Origin: Streptomyces sp. V2I9
GTDB lineage: Bacteria > Actinomycetota > Actinomycetes > Streptomycetales > Streptomycetaceae
Direction: 5' to 3'
NCBI RefSeq assembly: GCF_030817475.1
Contig: NZ_JAUSZJ010000002.1
Location: 2,037,501 to 2,101,500, forward strand
Length of the DNA: 64,000 nucleotides
Below are positions 34,055-43,805 of the stretch, one piece after another. Position numbers and translations under genes: made by a program. Under the pieces are notes generated by a model that saw only the letters and a list, made by a program, of their open reading frames with translations, searched no databases and had not been told where the DNA came from. How positions within the stretch are numbered: position 1 is the stretch's first letter; every line of letters begins with the position of its first letter.

Positions 34055-34813
34055 TCACCCCCGGGCGGCCTTGCGGAAGTGGGCCGCCCAGAGGAACGAC
34101 TCCCCGAAGAGCGGGGACGCGGGGTCCTCGTCGTTCATCCGGCGCAGGTCGATCTCGGTCAAGCCGGAGAAGATGCCACGCAACGCCTCGGCGGAGTAGG
34201 CGAGTCCGCCCTGCAGACCGCCCGTCCGGTACAGCTCGGCGTCCGGCAGTTCCGATCCCATGCCACCCTTCCCGGCGGCGAAGCAGGTGAGGACGAAGTG
34301 GCCGCCGGGAGCGAGGCACCGCTCCAGCAGGGCGAGATAGCTGATGCGCCGATGGGGCGGCAGATGGTGGAAGCACCCGGAGTCGTTGATCAGGTCGTAG
34401 GGCCCGGCCAGCACGGCCCCGGACGCGGTCAGTTCGAAAGCGTCGCCCCGGTGGAACCGGACCTCGCCGGTCCCGGCGGGCACCTTGCCGGCCCGCTCGC
34501 GGGCCCATCCGATCGCGGCCGGGGAGAGGTCGACCGCATCGACGTCGAAGCCGAGCGAGGCCAGGTGCAGAGCGTTGCGGCCGGGCCCGCAGCCGAGGTC
34601 GAGCGCGCGCCCCGGAGCGACCGGCTCGCGCCGGACATACGCGTCGAGGCTCTCGTCGGGCTTCTCCACGAAGAACGGGACGGCCTTCGACCGGTCCGCG
34701 TAGAAGCCGTCCCACCAGGACGCCCCGCCTTCCGTCCAGCGATCCGCCTCCGGGGCGAACAGGCCGTCCATCAGCGCCAGTACATCGTCGGTCGTGCGTA
34801 CGTTCCGGTCCAT
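34055..34813 (-). CDS. Class I SAM-dependent methyltransferase
   Basis: 252 residues. SAM-binding motif I is ALDLGCGPGRNALHLASLGF, motif II acidic VDAVDLSPAA, motif III PYDLINDSGCFHHLPP and post-motif LAPGGHFVLTCFAAG. The N-terminal WWDGFYADRSKAVPFF and length resemble thiopurine-methyltransferase-like/TehB-type enzymes. Substrate unknown. ATG 34813 follows a purine run. It is divergent from the copper genes. Confidence 0.88.
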   Translation of the reverse strand: MDRNVRTTDDVLALMDGLFAPEADRWTEGGASWWDGFYADRSKAVPFFVEKPDESLDAYVRREPVAPGRALDLGCGPGRNALHLASLGFDVDAVDLSPAAIGWARERAGKVPAGTGEVRFHRGDAFELTASGAVLAGPYDLINDSGCFHHLPPHRRISYLALLERCLAPGGHFVLTCFAAGKGGMGSELPDAELYRTGGLQGGLAYSAEALRGIFSGLTEIDLRRMNDEDPASPLFGESFLWAAHFRKAARG

Positions 34814-35103
34814 CCGGGCCCCCTTTTCCGATGGGGCAATTCTACGGAGCCGGAGCACGAAACCCCAGGTCAGACCTCCTTCACCGAGGCCGCCGGCGGC
34901 ATCGTGCCACCCTCCGGGCGGGAGCGTGACCGGCCCCCTCCACCCCCCGCCCGTTCCGCGCCGGACGGGGCCGCCACGGAGCTTCACGAGGCCGTTCCCG
35001 GCCTCCCCCGGGACTGTTTCCGAACGGGTTTTCCCGCCCCCGGCCCGGCCGGCCGACCCGTACCGCGCAACCGCTCCGGACCACCCTCGGCACCTGCGCG
35101 CAT

Positions 35104-35129
35104 CGATACCCCCTAGGGGTATAGTATCG
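35104..35129 (+). promoter_or_regulatory. CsoR-type copper operator
   Basis: ATACCCCCTAGGGGTAT (35106-35122), nested in a wider inverted repeat (CGATA 35104-35108 / TATCG 35125-35129). This is the pattern recognised by actinobacterial copper sensor CsoR, which releases DNA on Cu(I) binding. It lies about 85 bp before the CopZ-like gene. No csoR gene is in the window. Confidence 0.85.
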
Positions 35130-35212
35130 AAGAGACGGGACGCCCCAGGGGTTCTGCGCGGCCCCCGCGCCCCGCCGTACCGCCACCACGTTTCCACGAA
35201 GAGGAGAACGTC

Positions 35213-35530
35213 ATGACCGCCGAGACCGAGACCCCCCAGTCCTCCGGATCCTGCTGCTCGCCCACCGGTTCCTGCCACGACGGCGCGGCCGACGCGCAGC
35301 TCGGCCAGGCCGACACCGTCACCACGGTCTACCAGGTCAAGGGCATGACCTGCGGGCACTGCGAGGGCGCCGTGTCGGAGGAGATCTCCGAGATCGCGGG
35401 CGTCACCTCGGTCACGGCCGTCGCCTCCACCGGCCTCGTCACCGTCACGTCCAAGGCCCCGCTGGCCGAGGACGCCGTGCGTGCCGCCGTGGACGAGGCC
35501 GGGTACGAACTGCTCGGGCCGGCCGCCTGA
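35213..35530 (+). CDS. CopZ-like copper chaperone (HMA domain) with Cys-rich N-terminus
   Basis: 105 residues. The heavy-metal-associated domain carries VKGMTCGHCEGAVSEEI (C-x-x-C Cu(I) site) and a ferredoxin-like beta-alpha-beta pattern up to AVDEAGYELLG. Before it lies a 30-residue extension with a second Cys/His cluster (GSCCSPTGSCHDG) that could bind additional metal. It probably hands Cu(I) to the adjacent CopA. A good ribosome site (GAGGAG) precedes ATG 35213. Expression should be under the CsoR box. Confidence 0.92.
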   Translation: MTAETETPQSSGSCCSPTGSCHDGAADAQLGQADTVTTVYQVKGMTCGHCEGAVSEEISEIAGVTSVTAVASTGLVTVTSKAPLAEDAVRAAVDEAGYELLGPAA

Positions 35531-35587
35531 GACCGTCCGACACCGTACGGCCGCGCCACCGCGCCACCCCCTCCACCGCCGGGCCTG

Positions 35588-35611
35588 CCCCACCAGCCGA
35601 TACTGGTGGGG
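35588..35611 (+). terminator. Hairpin between the CopZ-like gene and copA
   Basis: Perfect 9-bp stem (CCCCACCAG 35588-35596 / CTGGTGGGG 35603-35611) with a 6-nt loop. It is in the 117-bp gap, 37 nt before copA ATG, and may attenuate transcription or act as an RNA processing/stability element setting the chaperone:pump ratio. Confidence 0.6.
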
Positions 35612-35647
35612 TACGGCCCGATCTGCGTCACCTCAGGAGTTCCGGAC

Positions 35648-38119
35648 ATGGCCAGCACAGCGGAAGCCGACTCCCCGGACGCCGAACCCTCCGCGGCGGA
35701 GCTGATCATCGGCGGGATGACCTGCGCCTCGTGCGCCGCCCGCGTCGAGAAGAAGCTCAACCGTATGGACGGCGTCACCGCCACGGTGAACTACGCGACC
35801 GAGAAGGCCCGCGTCACGTTCGCGGAGGGGCTGAAAATCGGGGACCTCGTCGCCACGGTCGAGAAGACCGGCTATACGGCCCGCCCGGTCCCCCGGCCCG
35901 AACGGAAGGCGGCGGCCGAACCCGCCGCCGCCCCGGCCGCACCCCCTGCCACGCCCGCCGGCCCCGGCGGGAACCCGTACCCGGACGCCGCCGGCACCGG
36001 TAGCGCCCGCCGCCGTCCGGAAACGGCCCCGGACACCGGCGGCGACCGCACCGCCGCCCCGGCGGCCGGCCCCCGCAGCGACCGCTTCGAGGGGCCGGCC
36101 CCGGAGCCGACCTTCGCGTCCGCCGCGCGGGAGGCCGACGCGGAGCAGGACGCCTCCCTCGCCGCGCTCCGACAGCGGCTCGCCGTCTCCGCCGTGCTGG
36201 CCGTCCCGGTCGTCCTGCTCGCCATGGCCCCGGCGCTCCAGTTCGACTACTGGCAGTGGCTGAGCCTCACCCTCGCCGCGCCCGTCGTCGTCTGGGGCGG
36301 GCTGCCCTTCCACCGCGCCTCCTGGACCAACGCGAAGCACGGCGCGGCCACCATGGACACGCTGGTCTCGCTCGGAACGCTCGCCGCGTTCGGCTGGTCG
36401 CTCTGGGCCCTGTTCCTGGGCGACGCGGGCATGCCCGGCATGCGCCACGGGTTCGACCTGACCGTCTCGCGCGCGGACGCCGCCTCCACGATCTACCTGG
36501 AGGTGGCGGCCGGGGTCGTCACGTTCATCCTGCTGGGCCGCTGGCTGGAAGCCCGCGCCAAGCGGAAGTCAGGCGCGGCGCTGCGGGCGCTGATGCGGCT
36601 GGGCGCGAAGGACGTGGCCGTCCTGCGGGGAGGCAGGGAGGTACGCGTCCCGGCAGGCACGCTCGCCGTCGGGGACCGCTTCGTCGTGCGTCCCGGGGAG
36701 AAGATCGCGACGGACGGGACGGTGGTCGAGGGCTCCTCCGCCGTGGACGCCTCGATGCTCACCGGCGAGTCCGTCCCCGTCGAGGTCGGCGTCGGAGACC
36801 CCGTCACCGGAGCCACCCTCAACGCCGGAGGCCGCCTCGTCGTCCAGGCCACCCGCGTCGGCGCCGACACCCAACTCGCCCGCATGGCCCAGCTCGTCGA
36901 GGACGCCCAGAACGGCAAAGCCTCCGCCCAGCGCCTCGCCGACCGCATCTCCGCCGTCTTCGTCCCCGTCGTCATCACCCTCGCCCTCGCCACCCTCGGC
37001 TACTGGCTCGGCAACGGCGCCGGACCCACCGCCGCCTTCACCGCCGCCGTCGCCGTCCTCATCATCGCCTGCCCCTGCGCCCTCGGCCTCGCCACCCCCA
37101 CCGCCCTCATGGCCGGCACCGGCCGCGGCGCGCAGCTCGGCATCCTCATCAAGGGCCCCGAAGTCCTGGAGACCACCCGCCGCGCCGACACCATCGTCCT
37201 CGACAAGACCGGCACCGTCACCACCGGCCGCATGACCCTCCAGACCATTCACACCACCCCCACCACGACCGAGACACAGGTCCTCCGCCTCGCAGGCGCC
37301 CTGGAGAACGCCTCCGAACACCCCATCGCCCAAGCCATCGCCACCGCCGCCACCGACACCACCGGCCCCCTCACCACCCCCGAGGACTTCCAGAACATCC
37401 CCGGACTCGGCGTCCAGGGCACCGTCGAAGGCCACGCCGTCCTCGTCGGGCGGCCCCGGCTTCTCTCCGACGCGGCGATCCCGCTCCCGCCCGCACTGTC
37501 CGACGCCCTGGCGGAGGCCGAGGAGAACGGCCGTACAGCGATCGTCGTGGCCTGGGACGGGGAGGCCAGGGGTGTGCTCGGAGTCGCGGACGCGGTCAAG
37601 GAGAGCAGTGCGGCGGCCGTGGCCGAGCTGCGCGCCCTCGGTCTGACGCCTGTGCTGCTGACCGGGGACAACCGGGCCGTGGCGGACGCGGTCGCCCGCG
37701 AGGTGGGCATCGACGAGGTGTATGCGGAGGTCATGCCACAGGACAAGGTCGACATGGTCGAGCGGCTTCAGGCCGAGGGGCGGGTCGTCGCCATGGTCGG
37801 GGACGGGGTCAACGACGCCGCCGCCCTCGCCCAGGCCGACCTCGGGCTCGCGATGGGCACCGGGACGGACGCCGCGATCGAGGCGAGCGACCTCACGCTG
37901 GTTCGTGGAGATCTCAAGGTGACGGCTGACGCAATCCGGCTTTCCCGGCGTACCCTTACCACCATCAGGGGCAACCTCTTCTGGGCCTTCGGGTACAACG
38001 TCGCGGCCCTGCCCCTGGCTGCAAGTGGCCTGCTCAACCCTATGATCGCGGGAGCCGCCATGGCGTTTTCGTCCGTGTTCGTCGTCACGAACAGCCTTCG
38101 GTTGCGTGCCTTCACGTAA
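35648..38119 (+). CDS. copA: Copper-translocating P-type ATPase
   Basis: An 823-residue P1B-type ATPase exporting Cu(I). An N-terminal HMA domain ([19 protein letters not shown]) is followed by a ~100-residue Pro/Ala linker, then eight membrane segments. Actuator motif TGES ([12 protein letters not shown]), intramembrane metal motif CPCALGL, phosphorylation motif DKTGT, nucleotide-binding SEHPIAQA and hinge [10 protein letters not shown] are all intact. The last helices carry the YN...[15 protein letters not shown] pattern of Cu(I) pumps. ATG 35648 was chosen for AGGAG 9 nt upstream. It is co-directional with the CopZ-like gene behind the CsoR-type operator. Confidence 0.96.
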   Translation: MASTAEADSPDAEPSAAELIIGGMTCASCAARVEKKLNRMDGVTATVNYATEKARVTFAEGLKIGDLVATVEKTGYTARPVPRPERKAAAEPAAAPAAPPATPAGPGGNPYPDAAGTGSARRRPETAPDTGGDRTAAPAAGPRSDRFEGPAPEPTFASAAREADAEQDASLAALRQRLAVSAVLAVPVVLLAMAPALQFDYWQWLSLTLAAPVVVWGGLPFHRASWTNAKHGAATMDTLVSLGTLAAFGWSLWALFLGDAGMPGMRHGFDLTVSRADAASTIYLEVAAGVVTFILLGRWLEARAKRKSGAALRALMRLGAKDVAVLRGGREVRVPAGTLAVGDRFVVRPGEKIATDGTVVEGSSAVDASMLTGESVPVEVGVGDPVTGATLNAGGRLVVQATRVGADTQLARMAQLVEDAQNGKASAQRLADRISAVFVPVVITLALATLGYWLGNGAGPTAAFTAAVAVLIIACPCALGLATPTALMAGTGRGAQLGILIKGPEVLETTRRADTIVLDKTGTVTTGRMTLQTIHTTPTTTETQVLRLAGALENASEHPIAQAIATAATDTTGPLTTPEDFQNIPGLGVQGTVEGHAVLVGRPRLLSDAAIPLPPALSDALAEAEENGRTAIVVAWDGEARGVLGVADAVKESSAAAVAELRALGLTPVLLTGDNRAVADAVAREVGIDEVYAEVMPQDKVDMVERLQAEGRVVAMVGDGVNDAAALAQADLGLAMGTGTDAAIEASDLTLVRGDLKVTADAIRLSRRTLTTIRGNLFWAFGYNVAALPLAASGLLNPMIAGAAMAFSSVFVVTNSLRLRAFT

Positions 38120-38691
38120 CTTCCACAAAGAGACTTAGATCACACTGGTTTCAGGGTAACCATCCGGTGGGTTCGCGGGTCTTAGAGTGCGACTGCCAAA
38201 GGATGTCTTGGGGGACGTCCGACGGAGTGTCTTGGGGGACGCTCCTGATGGCATGCATGCGTTGGCCGGGGCACGTGCACCGGGGAGCTTTGAGCGGCCC
38301 TCCCGTGCGTACGTTCCCCGGCAGATCGCGGCACAACAGAACAGCGGGAGTTTCGGCTCCCGGCAGACGCCCGGCCGGATCCCGTGGGGGGAATCCGCTC
38401 CGGGATATGGGAAGCGCCCCGTCCGTCGACCCGTGGGGGGATCGACGGCGGGGCTCTTCTCGCTTTTCACCTGGCACGGCCCGCCCCTTCCGCCGCCGCG
38501 GCCCGCCCCGGCGGCGCGGGCCGGGAGAAACCCCGCGCGCGCCCGCCACGGCCCCGGAACGCCGAATCGCCCCGGACACCGCGCTCTGTGCGAAGCGCGG
38601 TACGCGGGGCGAAGGCAGTCGGCCGAAGAGGCCGGGCACTACGGGTGGCGCGGGGTCCGGCGGTGCCGGCTCCCGCGGCGCGGGGTCCGGG
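38120..38691. other. Long interval between copA and gltA with a possible small ORF
   Basis: This stretch contains a near-duplicated 13-bp motif, GTCTTGGGGGACG, at about 38204 and 38231. An open frame starts at GTG 38187 on the plus strand (MRLPKDVLGDVRRSVLGDAP...). Its first ~60 residues have plausible composition, but it later becomes Arg/Pro-rich and runs antisense into gltA, so I do not call it a gene. Nothing else is recognisable. Confidence 0.35.
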
Positions 38692-39990
38692 TCAGCGGCC
38701 CTCGACGGGGACGAAGTCGCGCAGGACCTCGCCGGTGTAGATCTGGCGCGGGCGGCCGATGCGGGAACCCGGCTCCTTGATCATCTCGTGCCACTGGGCG
38801 ATCCAGCCGGGAAGGCGGCCGAGCGCGAAGAGCACGGTGAACATCTCGGTCGGGAAGCCCATGGCCCGGTAGATCAGACCGGTGTAGAAGTCCACGTTGG
38901 GGTAGAGGTTGCGCGAGACGAAGTAGTCGTCCGAGAGCGCGTGCTCCTCCAGCTTGAGCGCGATGTCGAGCAGCTCGTCGGACTTGCCGAGCGCGGACAG
39001 CACGTCGTGCGCGGCGGCCTTGATGATCTTGGCGCGCGGGTCGAAGGACTTGTACACCCGGTGGCCGAAGCCCATCAGGCGGACGCCGTCCTCCTTGTTC
39101 TTCACCTTGCGGATGAAGGAGTCGACATCGCCGCCGTTGGCCTGGATGCCTTCCAGCATCTCCAGCACCGACTGGTTGGCGCCGCCGTGCAGCGGGCCCC
39201 ACAGGGCCGAGATACCGGCGGAGATCGAGGCGAACATGTTCGCCTGCGAGGAGCCGACCAGGCGCACGGTGGAGGTCGAACAGTTCTGCTCGTGGTCCGC
39301 GTGCAGGATGAGCAGCTTGTCCAGCGCCGAGACGACGACCGGGTCCAGCTCGTACTCCTGGGCGGGGACCGAGAAGGTCATGCGCAGGAAGTTCTCGACG
39401 TACCCGAGGTCGTTGCGCGGGTAGACGAAGGGGTGACCGATCGACTTCTTGTACGCGTACGCGGCGATCGTCGGGAGCTTCGCCAGGAGGCGGATCGTCG
39501 ACAGGTGGCGCTGCTTCTCGTCGAACGGGTTGTGGCTGTCCTGGTAGAACGTGGACAGCGCGCTGACGACCGAGGACAGCATGGCCATCGGGTGGGCGTC
39601 GCGGGGGAAGCCGTCGAAGAACCGCTTGACGTCCTCGTGCAGCAGCGTGTGCTGGGTGATCTCGTTCTTGAAGGCGGCCAGCTCGTCGACCTTCGGCAGG
39701 TCACCGTTGATCAGCGTGTACGCGACCTCGAGGAACGACGAGCGCTCGGCGAGCTGCTCGATCGGGTAGCCGCGGTAGCGCAGGATGCCCTGCTCACCGT
39801 CGAGGTACGTGATGGCGGATTTATAGGCGGCGGTGTTGCCGTATCCGCTGTCCAGCGTCACCAGGCCGGTGTTGGCCCGGAGCTTCCCGATGTCGAAGCC
39901 CTTGTCGCCGACGGTGCTGTCGATCACCGGGTAGGTGTACTCGTCATCGCCGTACCGCAGTACTACAGCGTTGTTGGTCTGCTCGCTCAC
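38692..39990 (-). CDS. gltA: Citrate synthase
   Basis: A 432-residue type II citrate synthase condensing oxaloacetate with acetyl-CoA. Catalytic contexts are visible: LHADHEQNCSTSTVRLVGSS, WGPLHGGANQ and MGFGHRVYKSFDPRA, plus the C-terminal NVDFYTGLIYRAMGFPTEMFTVLFALGR. The start is GTG 39990 (SEQTNNAVVLRYGDDEY) with GAGGGA 6 nt upstream. An upstream extension to 40044 lacks family similarity. Monocistronic housekeeping gene. Confidence 0.97.
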   Translation of the reverse strand: MSEQTNNAVVLRYGDDEYTYPVIDSTVGDKGFDIGKLRANTGLVTLDSGYGNTAAYKSAITYLDGEQGILRYRGYPIEQLAERSSFLEVAYTLINGDLPKVDELAAFKNEITQHTLLHEDVKRFFDGFPRDAHPMAMLSSVVSALSTFYQDSHNPFDEKQRHLSTIRLLAKLPTIAAYAYKKSIGHPFVYPRNDLGYVENFLRMTFSVPAQEYELDPVVVSALDKLLILHADHEQNCSTSTVRLVGSSQANMFASISAGISALWGPLHGGANQSVLEMLEGIQANGGDVDSFIRKVKNKEDGVRLMGFGHRVYKSFDPRAKIIKAAAHDVLSALGKSDELLDIALKLEEHALSDDYFVSRNLYPNVDFYTGLIYRAMGFPTEMFTVLFALGRLPGWIAQWHEMIKEPGSRIGRPRQIYTGEVLRDFVPVEGR

Positions 39991-40204
39991 GTCATCCCTC
40001 ACCGACGTAGTGCCTCTTCTTCGAGGTGCCCTGACTGTCTCCACCCTCCCCCATTCGGCTCAGGAGAGTGCACTCGGGGTCGTCCATTGGACCTACTGGC
40101 GGCACTGAGTGCCGCCAACTTACTCATCCTGCCCCCTCGAATGCGGTTCCGGAAGACCTCCGTGATGTTTCCCACCGTTTTGATCGATCATTTTCGCCCG
40201 GGGG

Positions 40205-42430
40205 TCACGCGAAGTCTTCTCCGGAGCCGCCCCGGAGCCGGAAATCCAGCGCCGTACAGCGCCTGCCTGCGGAAACCGTGCGGACGGCCTGACCGATCGC
40301 CTTACGGGACCCGACGAGGACGACGAGCTTCCTGGCCCGCGTCACAGCCGTGTAGAGCAGGTTCCGCTGGAGCATCATCCAGGCGCTGCTGGTGACGGGG
40401 ACGACGACGGCCGGGTACTCGCTGCCCTGGGAGCGGTGGATGGTCAGGGCGTACGCGTGGGCCAGTTCGTCCAGCTCGTCGAAGTCGTAACCGATCTCCT
40501 CGTCCTCGTCGGTGCGGACGGTGAGCTTCTGTTCGTCCAGGTCGAGGCCGGTGACGACGCCGACGGTGCCGTTGAAGACGCCGTTCTCGCCCTTGTCGTA
40601 GTTGTTGCGGATCTGGGTGACCTTGTCGCCGACCCGGAAGACCCGGCCGCCGAACCGCTTCTCGGGAAGGTCGGGGCGGCCCGGCGTCACGGCCTGCTGG
40701 AGCAGCCCGTTCAGGTGGCCGGCGCCGGCGGGGCCCCGGTGCATCGGGGCGAGGACCTGCACATCGCGGCGCGGGTCGAGGCCGAACTTGGCCGGAATGC
40801 GGCGGGCCGCCACATCGACGGCGAGCTTGCCCGCCTCCTCCGTCTCGTCCTCCACGAAGAGGAAGAAGTCGCTCATTCCCTCGGTGACGGGCTGTTTTCC
40901 GACGTTGATCCGGTGTGCGTTGGTCACGACGCCGGACTGCTGGGCCTGGCGGAAGATCTGGGTGAGCCGGACGGCGGGGACGGGCCCGCCCTCCGCGAGC
41001 AGGTCTCTCAGCACCTCCCCCGCGCCCACCGAGGGCAGTTGATCGACGTCGCCCACGAGGAGGAGGTGGGCACCGGGTGCCACCGCCTTCACGAGCTTGT
41101 TGGCGAGGAGCAGGTCGAGCATCGACGCCTCGTCCACGACGACCAGATCGGCGTCGAGCGGGCGGTCCCGGTCGTACGCCGCGTCCCCGCCCGGCTTCAG
41201 TTCCAGCAGCCGGTGCACGGTGGACGCCTCGGCCCCGGTCAGCTCGGCCAGCCGCTTGGCGGCGCGCCCGGTGGGCGCGGCCAGCACGACCTTGGCCTTC
41301 TTCGCCCGCGCCAGCTCGACGATGGACCGCACGGTGAACGACTTCCCGCAGCCGGGCCCACCGGTCAGGACGGCCACCTTGCGGCTGAGCGCGAGCCGTA
41401 CGGCCTGCTCCTGCTCGGGCGCCAGCGAGGCCCCCGTCCGCGTGGCGAGCCAGGCCAGGGCCTTGTTCCAGTCCACGTCCTGGAAGGCCGGCATCCGGTC
41501 CTCGGCGGTGTTCAGCAGCCGCCTGACCTGCCCGGCGAGGGACAGTTCGGCCCGGTGGAAGGGGACCAGATAGACCGCGGTGACCGGCTCGCCGCCCTCG
41601 GGGGACGGCACCTTCTCCCGGACGACGCCCTCGGGGTCGGCGGCCAGCTCGGCCAGGCACTCGATGACCAGCCCGGTGTCGACCTGGAGGAGCTTGACGC
41701 CGTCCGCGATCAGCCGTTCCTCGGGGAGGTAGCAGTGGCCCTGGTCGGAGGACTGGGACAGGGCGTACTGGAGTCCGGCCTTGACCCGCTCGGGGCTGTC
41801 GTGCGGGATGCCGACGGCCTGGGCGATCCGGTCGGCGGTGAGGAAGCCGATGCCCCAGACGTCGGCGGCCAGCCGGTAGGGCTGGTTCTTCACGACGGAG
41901 ATCGAGGCGTCCTCGTACTTCTTGTAGATACGGACGGCGATGGAGGTGGAGACGCCGACGCCCTGGAGGAAGACCATGACCTCCTTGATCGCCTTCTGCT
42001 CCTCCCAGGCGGCCGCGATCATCTTCGTGCGCTTGGGACCGAGTCCGGGGACCTCGACGAGCCGTTTCGGTTCGTTCTCGATGATGTCGAGGGTGTCGAC
42101 ACCGAAGTGGGTGGTGATCCGGTCGGCCATCACCGGCCCGATGCCCTTGATCAGCCCGGAGCCCAGGTAGCGGCGGATGCCCTGGATGGTGGCGGGCAGC
42201 ACGGTGGTGTAGTTCTCCACGGTGAACTGCTTGCCGTACTGGGAGTGCGAGCCCCAACGGCCCTCCATCCGCAGCGACTCACCGACCTGCGCGCCGAGCA
42301 GCGCACCGACCACGGTGAGGAGGTCGCCGGCTCCGCGTCCGGTGTCGACGCGCGCGACCGTGTACCCGTTCTCCTCGTTGGCGTAGGTGATCCGCTCCAG
42401 GACCCCTTCGAGGACGGCCATGTTGGACAT
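40205..42430 (-). CDS. recD2: RecD2-like ATP-dependent DNA helicase (SF1B)
   Basis: 741 residues. An N-terminal OB-like and helix-hairpin-helix region (GSGLIKGIGPVMADRITTHFG, VPGLGPKRTKMIAAAW) precedes the helicase core. The core has Walker A AVLTGGPGCGKSFTVRSI, motif Ia VLAAPTGRAAKRLAE, motif II VVVDEASMLDL, motif III LLVGDVDQLPSVGAGEVLRDL and motif VI LLYTAVTRARKLVVLVG. RecD2 enzymes unwind 5'-3' without RecBC and act in mismatch or replication repair. The start is ATG 42430, with a nearby alternative ATG 42421; neither has a strong ribosome site. Confidence 0.95.
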   Translation of the reverse strand: MSNMAVLEGVLERITYANEENGYTVARVDTGRGAGDLLTVVGALLGAQVGESLRMEGRWGSHSQYGKQFTVENYTTVLPATIQGIRRYLGSGLIKGIGPVMADRITTHFGVDTLDIIENEPKRLVEVPGLGPKRTKMIAAAWEEQKAIKEVMVFLQGVGVSTSIAVRIYKKYEDASISVVKNQPYRLAADVWGIGFLTADRIAQAVGIPHDSPERVKAGLQYALSQSSDQGHCYLPEERLIADGVKLLQVDTGLVIECLAELAADPEGVVREKVPSPEGGEPVTAVYLVPFHRAELSLAGQVRRLLNTAEDRMPAFQDVDWNKALAWLATRTGASLAPEQEQAVRLALSRKVAVLTGGPGCGKSFTVRSIVELARAKKAKVVLAAPTGRAAKRLAELTGAEASTVHRLLELKPGGDAAYDRDRPLDADLVVVDEASMLDLLLANKLVKAVAPGAHLLLVGDVDQLPSVGAGEVLRDLLAEGGPVPAVRLTQIFRQAQQSGVVTNAHRINVGKQPVTEGMSDFFLFVEDETEEAGKLAVDVAARRIPAKFGLDPRRDVQVLAPMHRGPAGAGHLNGLLQQAVTPGRPDLPEKRFGGRVFRVGDKVTQIRNNYDKGENGVFNGTVGVVTGLDLDEQKLTVRTDEDEEIGYDFDELDELAHAYALTIHRSQGSEYPAVVVPVTSSAWMMLQRNLLYTAVTRARKLVVLVGSRKAIGQAVRTVSAGRRCTALDFRLRGGSGEDFA

Positions 42431-42565
42431 GGCCCGACGCTACCGGGTGACGCTGACAGCGCGGCCGGCAGACCCCGTAGCGAAGTGCGGAGGCCGAGTA
42501 CGGTCCGGTCCGACCAGGTGAGAATTCATGCGTACGCTCCCCTCCTCCTGCCCCATGATGACCGC

Positions 42566-43072
42566 ATGCCTCTGACCGACACCCTGGCCCGCGTGGACGC
42601 GGACCTCGCCGCCGGGCGGATACCGGTGGCCAGGCAGCGCCTGCGCGGGCTGGTCTCCTCCTATCCGCACGAGCCGGAGCCCCGCCGCCGCCTGGCCGCC
42701 GTCTACCGCCTGTACGGCGACGCGGCGGAGGCCGGGCGCTGGACGTACCTGGAGGAGGACCGTTCGCGGGAGGAGACGACGGCTTTCGAGGAGCGGTACG
42801 CCAACGCCGTACGCCGGATGCGGGCCTTGGCCTGGCGGGGCACGGAGGCGGACGCGCCGACGCCGTTCGCCGCCGGGCAGTTGGCCGCCGTGAGGGAGAA
42901 CGCCTCGGACACCCTGGGGCGGCCGGTCACGTGGGACGGCCTGGCGGAGGTGAAGGGGGACGCGCGGGAGAGCGGTCCGCTGACCGACGCCCTGACGGGC
43001 ATCGGGTGCCTGCTCCTCGCCGGAGTCCTCGTCGGGATCTGGCTCTACGGGCTGGTCTCGCTGTTCCGCTGA
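42566..43072 (+). CDS. DUF6584 family protein
   Basis: 168 residues. The N-terminal MPLTDTLARVDADLAAGRIP followed by ARQRLRGLVSSYPHEPEPRR and LAAVYRLYGDAAEAGRW is a TPR-like pattern typical of DUF6584. The C terminus is a single transmembrane helix (GIGCLLLAGVLVGIWLYGLV) ending in SLFR. Function unknown; in Streptomyces it recurs as a small tail-anchored protein. A fragment with a similar tail occurs at 50632-50706, behind the RHS toxin. Confidence 0.85.
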   Translation: MPLTDTLARVDADLAAGRIPVARQRLRGLVSSYPHEPEPRRRLAAVYRLYGDAAEAGRWTYLEEDRSREETTAFEERYANAVRRMRALAWRGTEADAPTPFAAGQLAAVRENASDTLGRPVTWDGLAEVKGDARESGPLTDALTGIGCLLLAGVLVGIWLYGLVSLFR

Positions 43073-43235
43073 GACCGGGAGGCCCGAGAGGGCGCGGGGC
43101 ATGGGGCATAGCCGCTGAGCGGGCTCCTTTCCCCTCCACGGGAGAGCCGGGGACACCGTGCTAGCGTGACCGGCCGTGCGCGCCGCGGGGCCTGCGGAGT
43201 CCGGCCGTCCGGACACATCAACCAGGGGAGTCGAC

Positions 43236-43805
43236 TTGGCACTTCACACAGGACCCGGCCGTTGTACCGGCGTGCTTCTGACGGTGGCTGTGGCGGCTGG
43301 AGCCCTCACCGGATGCCAGTCGATCGCCGACGCCGCCTCCGCCTCGGGCTGCGATGACACCGGGAGCCGGGTCGAGAAGCTGGAGTCGTACGGCGTCCTC
43401 GGCTCCCGACCTGAAGGAGCCGTCGTTCCCCGGGGCTTCGAGAAGCTGGAGTCCGGCTGCTGGCAGGACAGCGGCGAGGCGCAGCTGTACGCCTCGCGGA
43501 CCTACGTGCTGCGCGGCGACGGCGCCAGGGCCGAAGTCGCGGCGCACTACCGGACCGTGGCGGAGCAGGAGGGCTGGAAGCTGTCCCACCCCTCGCAGGG
43601 GGCATCGGAAGACGGACGGTCCGCCAGCCTCTGCTTCCTCAGGGCCGAGGGCGATCGGGCGACCGCGCTGGACGTCTACTTCCTGACCCAGGAGATCCTG
43701 GAGGCGGAGGAACGGAAGCCCGGACCCGAGTTCGACTCCGGATCCGGCTACCGCGTGGAGATCACCGCCGCCGCCGACGGCTCGCCCGCCGACTGCTCGG
43801 ACTGA
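43236..43805 (+). CDS. Putative lipoprotein
   Basis: 189 residues from a TTG start at 43236, chosen because AGGGGAG lies 6 nt upstream and it opens directly into a signal peptide: VLLTVAVAAGALTGCQS, lipobox LTGC. The mature part is mixed alpha/beta (SRVEKLESYGVLGSRPEG, YVLRGDGARAEVAAHYRTVAEQEGWKL, SASLCFLRAEGDRATALDVYFL) with paired Cys residues. I do not recognise a family. It lies between the DUF6584 gene and the RHS toxin and could be linked to either. Confidence 0.75.
   Translation: MALHTGPGRCTGVLLTVAVAAGALTGCQSIADAASASGCDDTGSRVEKLESYGVLGSRPEGAVVPRGFEKLESGCWQDSGEAQLYASRTYVLRGDGARAEVAAHYRTVAEQEGWKLSHPSQGASEDGRSASLCFLRAEGDRATALDVYFLTQEILEAEERKPGPEFDSGSGYRVEITAAADGSPADCSD

Noticed and set aside
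36256..37929. Plus-strand frame within copA
   Set aside because: Out-of-frame Arg/His/Pro-rich shadow of a complete P-type ATPase.
38187..38780. Plus-strand frame running into gltA antisense
   Set aside because: Plausible only in its first ~60 codons; no RBS-supported, conserved product could be named, so it is given as a finding, not a CDS.
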